Part shown: piece by piece, positions 1 through 7,752 of the stretch | Layout of the letters: each line of letters opens with the position of its first letter | Position numbering within the stretch: position 1 is the stretch's first letter | Source of the DNA: Lentisphaeria bacterium UBA1724 | Lineage (GTDB): Bacteria; Verrucomicrobiota; Lentisphaeria; Oligosphaerales; Oligosphaeraceae | Assembly: GCA_002315885.1 (NCBI GenBank) | Contig: DCIO01000009.1 | Span: 38,832 to 67,694 of the forward strand | DNA length: 28,863 bases | Direction: 5' to 3' | Notes under the pieces: generated by a model | Database searches by the model: none | What the model was told of the DNA's origin: nothing | What the model saw: only the letters and a program-made list of their open reading frames with translations | Translations under genes and position numbers: made by a program

Positions 1-3
1 CTC

Positions 4-182
4 GCGCTAAAGCGCTCGCACAGGACAGAAGGGGTTTCTAGCTAATCTGGTTCCTGGAAGGGGGAGGGGCATCCGGTTTGCAACCGCGGAAGGCGCGGAA
101 GGCGCGGAAGGCGCGGAAGGCGCGGAAGGCGCAAACCTGGAAGGGTAGGAGGCCTTTCTGTCCTGTGTGAGCCCTTTAGGGC
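4..182. repeat. Palindromic, MITE-like repeat element
   Basis: Two arms form an imperfect inverted repeat. The left arm is about 4-31 and the right arm about 154-182; the complement of the right arm matches the left at most positions, including a shared CACAGGACAGAA core. Each arm begins with its own 12-bp palindrome, GCGCTAAAGCGC (4-15) and GCCCTTTAGGGC (171-182). A second, inner pair (ggtttgc at 75-81, gcaaacc at 131-137) brackets a 9-bp tandem array. No open reading frame here looks real. It resembles a non-autonomous palindromic repeat. It lies just downstream of the minus-strand GT2 gene and could fold as an RNA hairpin there. Confidence 0.6.
86..132. repeat. 9-bp tandem repeat, five copies
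   Basis: The unit gcggaaggc is repeated five times without interruption (86-130) and followed by two more matching bases. It sits in the loop of the larger inverted repeat, flanked by a perfect 7-bp inverted repeat. The copies are identical, which suggests recent expansion by slippage. Confidence 0.85.
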
Positions 183-215
183 GAAGAAAACAGCCCTTTA
201 GGGCGAAGAAAACAG
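172..215. repeat. 22-bp direct repeat, two adjacent copies
   Basis: A 22-bp unit beginning ccctttagggcg occurs at 172-193 and again, identically, at 194-215. Each copy with the preceding g contains the palindrome GCCCTTTAGGGC. The second copy overlaps the 3' end of the GT2 gene and provides its last codons and TAA stop. The duplication therefore looks like spread of the neighbouring palindromic element into the gene end. Confidence 0.85.
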
Positions 216-1274
216 CCGAGTCAGAGGATAGTAGAGATATCGGAAATAGAGTGTGGCAGGGAATAGTATGCCTGTCTTGGTGGCCAGCATGATCTGGGGA
301 TAGCCTATGCGCTTGGAGCGCGAAGCGCAGGAGAAGAGCCAGCGGAATGCCGCGGCGTCTTCTGCGGTTCCGCACATGGAGCGGATTGCCTCCAGACGGT
401 CTTTTCTGCTGAAACGCTTGGTATACAATCCATTGAATAGATACCAGATGAATATGGCCAGCGCGTCATTGCCCAGGGATTTCTTTACATCCTCGGGACA
501 ATTCGAGGCCATGAGGAACTTCGCTAGACGCAGGGCGATTTTTGCCGTGGCATGGAGGATGCGCGCGTCGCGGCTAGAGGAGACACTACCTTCCCGGCGC
601 CGATAGTTGTAGTATGGCGTTGCGACAAAGACCACGGATTGGGCTGTCAGAATGACTCTGGGGGTCCATTCGCTGTCTTCGCTGGGTGTGCCCTCCAATT
701 GGAAGAGTTCGTGTCCCAGCAGGAATTCCCGTCTGACCGTGACCAGTGCGCCGTGATTCTTGAAATGACCGCTGGAACGCGCGACACTTCGGATGAGCTC
801 CAAGCCTGTCATGACCTCGCCATCCTTTTCGCGAGAGAGATTGGTCAGAATCTCGTTGGTGGATGTCAGGTTTCCCGCGGCATCACAAAGCCAAATCTTT
901 GCGGAGCCCAGAAGCACATCGGGATGATGTCGTTGGACGTGTTTGGCCAGGATTTCCAGGGCATTGTCATCAAACCAGTCATCGCCGTCCAGGGGAAGGA
1001 GATATTCTCCAGTGGCCTGTCGATAGCAGTGATTTCGCGAAGCGCCCCCTGCGCCTGTGCAAGGCAGTCCGAATGCCTGTGCGGGGATGCCATTGGCATT
1101 CTGCTGTTCTGCGCACCATTTCTGGCACAATTCCAGGGAGTGGTCTTGGGAGCCCTCTACGGCAAAAAGCACCTCGAAATCACGGAAAGTCTGTGCTTCC
1201 AGGGAAGCGAATAGCTTCGGAAGAAAGGGCTCGCAACCGCAAGCAGGTATGATGAGCGAAAATAGCGGTCTCAA
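198..1274 (-). CDS. Family 2 glycosyltransferase
   Basis: The protein has a GT-A fold signature: an N-terminal strand FSLIIPA, then AQTFRDFEVLFAVEGSQD, and an acidic DGDDWFDD motif at about residues 96-103 that would bind metal and nucleotide sugar. It probably adds one sugar to the lipid-linked repeat unit made by this cluster, at the cytoplasmic face. I place the start at a TTG (1274) because it overlaps the upstream stop as TTGA, has AAGGA about 10 bases upstream, and puts the first strand at the usual distance from the N-terminus. A TTG at 1304 would add 10 residues. There is no ATG option. The last residues (LFSSP) and the stop are encoded by a repeat element, so the original C-terminus may have been altered. 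Donor and acceptor cannot be read from the sequence. Confidence 0.85.
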   Translation of the reverse strand: MRPLFSLIIPACGCEPFLPKLFASLEAQTFRDFEVLFAVEGSQDHSLELCQKWCAEQQNANGIPAQAFGLPCTGAGGASRNHCYRQATGEYLLPLDGDDWFDDNALEILAKHVQRHHPDVLLGSAKIWLCDAAGNLTSTNEILTNLSREKDGEVMTGLELIRSVARSSGHFKNHGALVTVRREFLLGHELFQLEGTPSEDSEWTPRVILTAQSVVFVATPYYNYRRREGSVSSSRDARILHATAKIALRLAKFLMASNCPEDVKKSLGNDALAIFIWYLFNGLYTKRFSRKDRLEAIRSMCGTAEDAAAFRWLFSCASRSKRIGYPQIMLATKTGILFPATLYFRYLYYPLTRLFSSP

Positions 1275-2212
1275 AATCCGAGTTTCCTTCTGACCTTCAG
1301 ACAAAAATCACGGGGCGCGGCAGTGGCAAAGGCCAGGCGCTTGCGGAGGGCACCACCCTGGAGAGAGGGGGGAACTTCGCTGGGCAATTCCAGCTTCTCC
1401 TGGAGTGCCCAGTCCATGACGGCGAGGGTGGCGTCATAGTGTCGCAAGGAGGATGGTATCCACCCGCGCCAGGGCTTCACCCGTCCGCAGAAATGTGCAA
1501 AGAGCCGCTGTGGTTCCTTGTCCATGCGATAGATATCGGTGACGATGGGTGCGTTGGGTAGATAGAGCAGGGTGGCATTCAGGCAGCTTTCGTCCAATTG
1601 GTGGTAACAGCGCAGGGAGTTGTTGACTACGCCAGTATCCTGTGACGGCAGGTTCATCATCATCTTGTGCCAGGTGTCCAGGAACTGCTCCTGGTCTCTG
1701 GCAACCGAGAGAAAACAAGCGGAGACCGACTGGAAATGCTGGAAATCCGGTTCAGGGCACTCCGGGATTTGCGTGTCCTTCCCGACCAACGCCTGGATAT
1801 CCTTTCGCCATTGTGGGAGGATTTCCGCTAGGGAATACTTGTCGGGGAATGCGCCCGGCATTTCGGGAATGGAGCGTCTTCGCACATGGATATGTCCATG
1901 GTCTGGTGGCGGGAGTAATTCCGAGGTATTTCCCGAAAAGAGTGCATCCGCATCTGCCCAGGTGACGTATTCGGTCTGGGCACGCAACATCACTTCTGCC
2001 TTATGGCAGGTGAGGTTATGGGAGGCGTTTTCCAGGGAGTAGAAACTCACATCGCCCAGTTGTTTGAGGACCCGTTCGCATCGCGCGTCGAATTTCTTTG
2101 TTCCCACGAGAACGGGTTCATCCATCCCTCCTCGTCGCATGGATGCGATGAGCAGAAAAAGCCCCCATAGGTAGTTGGCATCGCCGGCTGTGACTATGGT
2201 GTTATTTTTCAT
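1271..2212 (-). CDS. GT8-like glycosyltransferase
   Basis: This 313-residue protein has GT-A features. It shows an N-terminal MKNNTIVTAGDANYLWG segment, a DxD-type metal site in the context WADADALF (D87 and D89), and near the C-terminus FCGRVKPWRGW, which resembles the HxxGxxKPW motif of family 8 transferases. Its role would be sugar addition during repeat-unit assembly. I chose the ATG at 2212 because the open frame upstream (to 2284) only translates a CACAAAA-type intergenic repeat into Cys/Val/Phe-rich sequence. The stop overlaps the likely GT2 start by 4 bases, so the two are probably translationally coupled. The donor sugar is unknown. Confidence 0.75.
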   Translation of the reverse strand: MKNNTIVTAGDANYLWGLFLLIASMRRGGMDEPVLVGTKKFDARCERVLKQLGDVSFYSLENASHNLTCHKAEVMLRAQTEYVTWADADALFSGNTSELLPPPDHGHIHVRRRSIPEMPGAFPDKYSLAEILPQWRKDIQALVGKDTQIPECPEPDFQHFQSVSACFLSVARDQEQFLDTWHKMMMNLPSQDTGVVNNSLRCYHQLDESCLNATLLYLPNAPIVTDIYRMDKEPQRLFAHFCGRVKPWRGWIPSSLRHYDATLAVMDWALQEKLELPSEVPPSLQGGALRKRLAFATAAPRDFCLKVRRKLGF

Positions 2213-2214
2213 TT

Positions 2215-2292
2215 TTCCACAAAGCACGCAAAGGAAGATTTCGTCCACAAAACACACAAAAGGTAGATTTCGTCCACAAAACACACGAATGG
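2215..2292. repeat. CACAAAA-type intergenic repeat (three units)
   Basis: A unit of about 29 bp, core gtccacaaaacacacaaaa, occurs as a diverged first copy, a good copy (2243-2261 for the core) and a partial third copy from 2272. It fills nearly all of the gap between the acyltransferase stop and the GT8-like start. The same 19-mer recurs exactly at 17932-17950. It lies in the 5' leader of the GT8-like gene. Confidence 0.8.
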
Positions 2293-2295
2293 GAT

Positions 2296-3336
2296 TTATT
2301 TGTGTAGTTTATGGCAGATGGAACGGCGGATGTGCTCCATGGCACAGCCAGCTGCAAAGACCAGTGCAATGCGCAGAAGAACCTGTAGAATCCAGGTGTG
2401 GCTGTTACGGAATGCGTCAATGCCCAGCCAGGAATGCCAAATGACGTGTTTGAGGATGTGGTCGTGAATGAGATAGACTCCCAGCATCAGTGGCGCCAGG
2501 AATTCGATGGCGCGTTGGCAGTGGCGGTTGGTGATTTCCAGGGCCTGGAAGGCTCGGAATGCGAAGATGGAAGCCGTGTAGGTCAGGATGAAATTGTAGT
2601 CATCTGGTGGAGTCAGGTCGATTCCGTGATTTTTCAGGGATTTTTTGAGGAGAAGGTATCCTAGGGAGAGTCCCAGTGTCACAAGATAACCCGTGGCATT
2701 TTTGATCAGGGAAGGCGTCTTTTCCAGGCGTTGCAGGAAGGCACCGCTTAAATATAGCAGAACAAACCAATAAAGGGAGTATCCTTTTGCCACGCCGATG
2801 AAATCTACGCCAAAACTTGGGAGAATGCACAGGCACACAATCATGGCAGAGAGTGCGAATGCGCCATCCCGCAGGGAGACTGAATGTACGGCGGCATTCA
2901 GCAGTGGCGAGACCATCACAAGGATGAAATAGAGTGAGATGAACCAGTAGGCGTATGATGTGATGGGGAAACAGGAACGCACCCAATCCCAGATTGTTGG
3001 TGCATGGGCCAGTTCGGAATTTAGGACGGTGGGAGAGAATGCCGCCAGAAGGGCCCAGGTCGTGGTCACAACAAGGGAATAGAATAATACCGTTCCCCAT
3101 AAGGAAACTAGGCGCTTGGGACGGAATTCCTGCCTGGACAGGAAGAAACCCGTGATGATGACGAAGCAGTTTACGGCGATGGCGGTGAAATCATTGACTG
3201 CCACTCCGAGGAGATAGTTGATATTCAGTGTCTCCGCTGCTGCTTTCGTTACTCCAGACTGATAGACTCCATGCCGAAGCACAATAAGCGCCATGGCAAG
3301 AATGCGCAGAAGATCTAGTCCGTAGTGCCTTTTCAT
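2296..3336 (-). CDS. Acyltransferase family 3 membrane protein
   Basis: This 346-residue protein is strongly hydrophobic throughout, with about ten membrane segments. It starts with the family hallmark LDLLRILAMALIVLRHG, where R11 and H22 match the conserved Arg and catalytic His of the acyltransferase-3 (OafA/WecH-like) family. Such enzymes move an acyl group, often acetyl, onto sugars of O-antigen or exopolysaccharide at the inner membrane. Its ATG overlaps the stop of the Wzy-like gene by 4 bases. Within this cluster it probably decorates the polysaccharide. The acyl group and sugar position are not predictable. Confidence 0.85.
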   Translation of the reverse strand: MKRHYGLDLLRILAMALIVLRHGVYQSGVTKAAAETLNINYLLGVAVNDFTAIAVNCFVIITGFFLSRQEFRPKRLVSLWGTVLFYSLVVTTTWALLAAFSPTVLNSELAHAPTIWDWVRSCFPITSYAYWFISLYFILVMVSPLLNAAVHSVSLRDGAFALSAMIVCLCILPSFGVDFIGVAKGYSLYWFVLLYLSGAFLQRLEKTPSLIKNATGYLVTLGLSLGYLLLKKSLKNHGIDLTPPDDYNFILTYTASIFAFRAFQALEITNRHCQRAIEFLAPLMLGVYLIHDHILKHVIWHSWLGIDAFRNSHTWILQVLLRIALVFAAGCAMEHIRRSICHKLHK

Positions 3337-4793
3337 GAGGGGGCTCCCGTGGGGGTGGCTTCAGGGGGAATGTCAGGGGCAGCCCCCCCTTGTGTTTCTC
3401 CGGTGGCTTCTGTCTTCGCGTCCTTTCTGGCTTGGCTCAACGCCTTCAATTTCTCCCGACGGGCGAGTTTCTTTTGTTCTCTGAGTTTCTTTTCCTCTTC
3501 CCGATGAGCGGCATTGATGGCGGCGATAATGCCAAAACAGATGGCCAATTCCGTGAAATTGATGGACTGTTTCAGGACCCATTCCAGAGTGCTCTGTAGA
3601 TAGATTGCGGTCAAACCGCCAGCGCATCCCGCAGCAATCCAGAATTCGTCTTTATCTTTATTGAAGTGCGTCAATCTGAAGGCCTTGTAGAGATGCCAGA
3701 AGAGGAACGCCAGAAGTGCCAGTAAGCATGGCGTGCCGCATTCCGCCCAGGTCAGAAGATAGATTGTCTCCACAATGCCGTCTTTGTAATTTTCCGGCAT
3801 TCGGAATTCTTCTCGGTGTTGGGAATAGGTGTAAGGCGGGTTGATTTTGATACCCCAGTTGTTGAGGCCAACGCCCGCAAATGGATGGTCTTCGATCATG
3901 CGTTCCGCAGCCTCGGCAAAGACCACGCGCATACGCGCCGAGTTGGAAGCCCCTCCTGAGAAGCGATTCATGATTTTGGGAATAGCCAACGCCAGTCCCA
4001 GCATCATGACTACTCCTACTAATCCCAGACGCACTGGCAATCTGAAATGGAAATTGCGGAAGAAGGAAATTAGTGCGACAATTACCAGAGCGATGGGCAG
4101 GGCAATCATGGAGCCGCGGGAATAAGTCCGCACGCATGCCAACGAGGAACAGACGAAGCATACGGCAAACACTCGCAAGGAGAGAGAGGTCTTTTTGTTC
4201 AGGAAAGCGGCGAAGAAGATTGCGGCCGCCAGGACATTCCACATGGACATGGAGTTCTGGTGGGCGAAGAGCCCATGCGCCTGACTGACATGTACAAAGA
4301 AATGCTGATAGACCACCACCAGGAAATTGATGATGGAGACTACGGTGAAGCCGTATAAAGGCGTCACGTAGTCACGGGTATAGAGGCAGTATCCACGGAC
4401 GGCGCGGTATACCAGGAATATCATCGGGACCTTCCAAATCTCGAACCAGGCATACAGAAAGTTCTCGCAGTTCATCAATGACGGCAGCGAGAGCAGCCAA
4501 TAGAGAAAGAAGAATAGAGAACCCTTGTCCGCAAAGAATTTCCCTGCCTTGCCTCGGAATGCCAACGCCACCAGCAGGGCGAAGGCAAGGAGGTAAGAGA
4601 GGGCGACTTCCATGCCGCGGACGGTGCCTCGATAAAATTCCGCAGAAAAGAGCATCAGCGCCAGCGTGGGCCATTTCACCATGGGAATTGCCAGGGAAAA
4701 GGCCAGCATTTTCATGTAGCGCTTGGAGGTCGATGCGAATACCCCGAGGCACAGCATGACCAGGAAAGCTAGGATGACCAGGGCTGGTTTCAT
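3333..4793 (-). CDS. Wzy-like O-antigen polymerase/ligase
   Basis: This 486-residue membrane protein has about 10-12 hydrophobic segments between residues 3 and 430. The family Wzy_C/O-antigen ligase is suggested by a periplasmic-type HQNSMSMW segment (about 178-185), TYSRGS (223-228) matching the conserved SRG of the core, and a loop with basic residues and DHPFAGVGLNNW (302-313), which corresponds to the common 'HP..G.G...' motif. It would polymerise lipid-linked units or ligate a glycan to an acceptor in the periplasm. The C-terminal 55 residues are a highly charged Lys/Glu/Arg helix followed by a Pro/Thr-rich tail, probably cytoplasmic and unusual for the family. It starts 8 bases after the PCP/OPX gene. 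Polymerase and ligase cannot be told apart here. Confidence 0.85.
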   Translation of the reverse strand: MKPALVILAFLVMLCLGVFASTSKRYMKMLAFSLAIPMVKWPTLALMLFSAEFYRGTVRGMEVALSYLLAFALLVALAFRGKAGKFFADKGSLFFFLYWLLSLPSLMNCENFLYAWFEIWKVPMIFLVYRAVRGYCLYTRDYVTPLYGFTVVSIINFLVVVYQHFFVHVSQAHGLFAHQNSMSMWNVLAAAIFFAAFLNKKTSLSLRVFAVCFVCSSLACVRTYSRGSMIALPIALVIVALISFFRNFHFRLPVRLGLVGVVMMLGLALAIPKIMNRFSGGASNSARMRVVFAEAAERMIEDHPFAGVGLNNWGIKINPPYTYSQHREEFRMPENYKDGIVETIYLLTWAECGTPCLLALLAFLFWHLYKAFRLTHFNKDKDEFWIAAGCAGGLTAIYLQSTLEWVLKQSINFTELAICFGIIAAINAAHREEEKKLREQKKLARREKLKALSQARKDAKTEATGETQGGAAPDIPPEATPTGAPS

Positions 4794-4801
4794 CCCGCAG
4801 A

Positions 4802-7750
4802 TTACTTTCTATCCAACAGCGAGAAGGGGACTGTCAGCAGATTGAAGAGCTGTCCGAGAGGCAGCAGCTTGCGGATATAGACGTTGAATTCGGAGATGTC
4901 GTCCTGAGGCACGAAGACTACGTCGCCGCTCTGCAACTGCACATTGGGAGATTTTCCCGCCAGGATTGCGTCAATGTCAACCCGATAGAGTTTTGGATTC
5001 GCCACGCCTCCTCGAATGATGATGATGTAGGGCCAGTACTCCTCTTTCAGCCACCCTGCGTTGGTGAGGACTTCAATGAGTCCGATGGATTGGTCAAAGA
5101 GCTGTTTGGAAGGGCGCTGGACATGGCCCACGACACATACCATCTCTTCACTTCGGGAACCGATGACGATTCGGTCGTTTTTCTTGAGTCGGACATTGTG
5201 GTAGATATTCCCTTCGTTGATGGCCAGATTGAAATCCACCGGCAGCGGTTTTCCGTCGCGGAAGATATATGAGGTGGAGAAATCTGCGATATTCAAGTCA
5301 TCGCCCAGGATGCGTCGAACGCCTGAGCCGCCTGCCAATGCGTAGAGTTCGGAGAGTCTCATGTCGCTGGAGACGGGATAGACGCCAGGTTTGTTGACAC
5401 CGCCGGAGATGGTGCAGTATTGCGAGGTGACTTCGAGGGGGGTGATGCTGACCATGGGCTTCTTGATGTATTCGGAGAGTCCTTCCCCAATCAGATCGCA
5501 GGCCTCTTTGAGGGTGAGGTTGGCGACTTTCACCTGGCCCAGGAAAATGACACCGATATGTCCATCGGGGGTAATCGTGGCATCCGTACTCAGTTCGGGG
5601 TGGTCGTAGACCGTGAATCTGACTTTGTCACCTGCATTGATGCGGTACATTTCAGGTGGCTCCGCTTCCAGTTCCATGAGGAGTTTCAGCCGCTCTTCCT
5701 TTTCGCTGTCCGTCATTTCCACCTTGTGGATTGTATCCTCTTCGTCAATCAGTAAGGGATACTGTTCGTAGTTTTTGGTCAGACGATTCGGGTAGATGTA
5801 ACATCCCGTGAACAGGAACAGCGTTGCCAGGAAGACCAGGGACTTGACGGTTAATACCATGGTTTTGATGGTTTTGTGCTCGTTCAGGAAATTCCGGAAG
5901 TGATTTCGGCGGGTCTTGCCGGGATGCACCAGAATGAGGCGGTTCTCACAGATTTTCGTGAGTTGCTTGGAAAGGAGCTTGGGACAATCCCCGTCGGGGC
6001 CCTTGAGAAGGATCAAATCAAACTTGTTGAGAAGTTTCGCCAGATCGACTTTCAGCATAGCAATCTCCATTGACAATAATCCTTTCGTTTTACTAACAGG
6101 CATCCAGCCGCGGTCGCCTTGATAGACGATGGTGACCAGGGATTTGTCACCTTCCTCCTTGGCGAAATCACGGGCGTTGACGATGTCCACCACCAATGCC
6201 CTGACGCCAGACCTGGAACACAGGTGCAGGAAATTCTGGTAGAATTCGTCATCGAGTTCTCCATCATCCATGGATGCCAGGAAGACTTTTTTCTGGCCTC
6301 CGAGCGCGGTCAGGAAGCGATTGAAAGCATCTTCGTCGTCCACGATGTCATTGCCGAAAGAACCCACAGATTCTATGTCCTGATAGAATGCCAGCTCTTC
6401 CTCGTTGAAGATCCGTCCCACCTTGAAGTCCAGGATGAGAACCAGCATGGCCCACACCCATGTAACGAAGGCACTGAAGAGCAGGATAACCACGACTTTC
6501 TTGTAGGAGAATGGGGACTCGCCAGTGGCGTGGTCCGCGCGTTCCAGTTGGACGAATTCACTCTTTATGGTGGATTCCAGGAAGCGGATGTCGCTATATT
6601 GTGCCTCGACGGTGTTCAGGCGGTCCTTTAGGGCGTTTCTGCGTGTTTTGAACCCCTCGTAGCGTGGGAGGATTTTCAGGATTGCGTTTAGCTTTTCTTC
6701 ATCGGCATTGAGGCTTTTCTCCAAGGCGGTGATATTGGAATTCAGCTTTTCGATTTCCGCTACGGTGGTGTTGTGTTGCTTCGCCAGGGTGTCGATGCGG
6801 GTGAAATCCGCCTCGCTGACTTCCGTCATGCCATATTTCTCCAGGAGAGCATTGTACAGTCTTGCGACTTTTTCACGCTCCTCCAGAGCCACTGCCAGTT
6901 TGGGATTTTCCGCCGTGTAGAGGAAGGCCATTGTTTCAATTTCCTCATCGCATTTCCGGAGTTTTTCCGAGTATTTCCGGAAGGTATCCGCCTCGTCCAG
7001 GATCTTTGGATTGGCGTTTCCGAGGCTGTCCTGGACTTTCTTGAGTCGCATTTCTGCTTCCAGTACCTCGAATTGATACTGTGCGAGGATTTTCCTGTTG
7101 TCGGAAATTGTCTGGGCCAGTCGTTCTGACTCGCCGATGGGGGAGGCAAGGCCGAACTGGGTATTGAGGGCCTTTTCCTCTTCATCGATGAGCAGGAATT
7201 CTTCGGAGATTTCGGACCGTCGGCGTTCGATGGAAATACGGCGTGTCTGGAGGTCGTCAAGACGATAGGTGGAATACTCCTGGACTGCCAGGTCCGCGTA
7301 GGCATTGACACGGCGGAGGGCTTCTTCCTCCGTTTGGGCGTATGACCTCAGGACGAAGAAATTCGGATTCTGCTTGTCCTGATGGACTCCAAAAAGCCCA
7401 TCCAGAAAATCGGGATCTTCAAATGCCGCGATATCCAGATCCTGGGCGATTTTGACCACCATGGTACGACGGGAGATGATTTTCATGACCTGGTTGGTCT
7501 CCAGGGGCTTGATTTCCTCCGAAGATTTCGGGTAGAAGAGGAGATGTGTCTGGGCCATGTATCGCTTAGGGGATAGCTTGGTAATCCACTGGGAGGCACC
7601 GCCTGCCAGAATAATGCAGACAAGAAATACCAGGATGAAACTCATGTATCTGCGTTTCAAGATGGAAGTAGTCAACTGGCGAACCCGCTTCAGCTTTTCC
7701 ATCTGAAGGGCTTCGCTATCAAGCATGGAATTGTCAGTATCCTCAAGCAT
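4802..7750 (-). CDS. Wzz-like co-polymerase / pseudo-BY-kinase / Wza-like OPX fusion
   Basis: One 982-residue frame holds parts that normally form two or three polysaccharide-export proteins. Residues 37-54 are TM1 and about 419-440 are TM2. They bracket a long, charged, coiled-coil-rich periplasmic region typical of Wzz/PCP chain-length regulators. Residues about 445-625 resemble a bacterial tyrosine-kinase (CpsD/Wzc C-terminal) domain, but the Walker A GxGKS is replaced by an Asp/Glu-rich stretch. Residue M631 begins a complete lipoprotein signal ending LFTG-C650. After it come a polysaccharide-export domain (YRINAGDKVRF from about 702), SLBB-like segments (GGVNKPGVYPV; GHVQRPSKQ) and a hydrophobic/amphipathic C-terminus. 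Predicted topology is consistent: signal-peptidase II cleavage at C650 would release a normal-sized 333-residue Wza-like lipoprotein. The alternative is internal initiation at M631, though no Shine-Dalgarno is visible there. It starts 2 bases after the preceding stop. Confidence 0.85.
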   Translation of the reverse strand: MLEDTDNSMLDSEALQMEKLKRVRQLTTSILKRRYMSFILVFLVCIILAGGASQWITKLSPKRYMAQTHLLFYPKSSEEIKPLETNQVMKIISRRTMVVKIAQDLDIAAFEDPDFLDGLFGVHQDKQNPNFFVLRSYAQTEEEALRRVNAYADLAVQEYSTYRLDDLQTRRISIERRRSEISEEFLLIDEEEKALNTQFGLASPIGESERLAQTISDNRKILAQYQFEVLEAEMRLKKVQDSLGNANPKILDEADTFRKYSEKLRKCDEEIETMAFLYTAENPKLAVALEEREKVARLYNALLEKYGMTEVSEADFTRIDTLAKQHNTTVAEIEKLNSNITALEKSLNADEEKLNAILKILPRYEGFKTRRNALKDRLNTVEAQYSDIRFLESTIKSEFVQLERADHATGESPFSYKKVVVILLFSAFVTWVWAMLVLILDFKVGRIFNEEELAFYQDIESVGSFGNDIVDDEDAFNRFLTALGGQKKVFLASMDDGELDDEFYQNFLHLCSRSGVRALVVDIVNARDFAKEEGDKSLVTIVYQGDRGWMPVSKTKGLLSMEIAMLKVDLAKLLNKFDLILLKGPDGDCPKLLSKQLTKICENRLILVHPGKTRRNHFRNFLNEHKTIKTMVLTVKSLVFLATLFLFTGCYIYPNRLTKNYEQYPLLIDEEDTIHKVEMTDSEKEERLKLLMELEAEPPEMYRINAGDKVRFTVYDHPELSTDATITPDGHIGVIFLGQVKVANLTLKEACDLIGEGLSEYIKKPMVSITPLEVTSQYCTISGGVNKPGVYPVSSDMRLSELYALAGGSGVRRILGDDLNIADFSTSYIFRDGKPLPVDFNLAINEGNIYHNVRLKKNDRIVIGSRSEEMVCVVGHVQRPSKQLFDQSIGLIEVLTNAGWLKEEYWPYIIIIRGGVANPKLYRVDIDAILAGKSPNVQLQSGDVVFVPQDDISEFNVYIRKLLPLGQLFNLLTVPFSLLDRK

Positions 7751-7752
7751 AA

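Noticed and set aside
7..375. A 122-codon minus-strand frame with an SAPSAPSAP tract
   Set aside because: The tract is only the translation of the 9-bp DNA repeat, and the frame overlaps GT2 out of frame.
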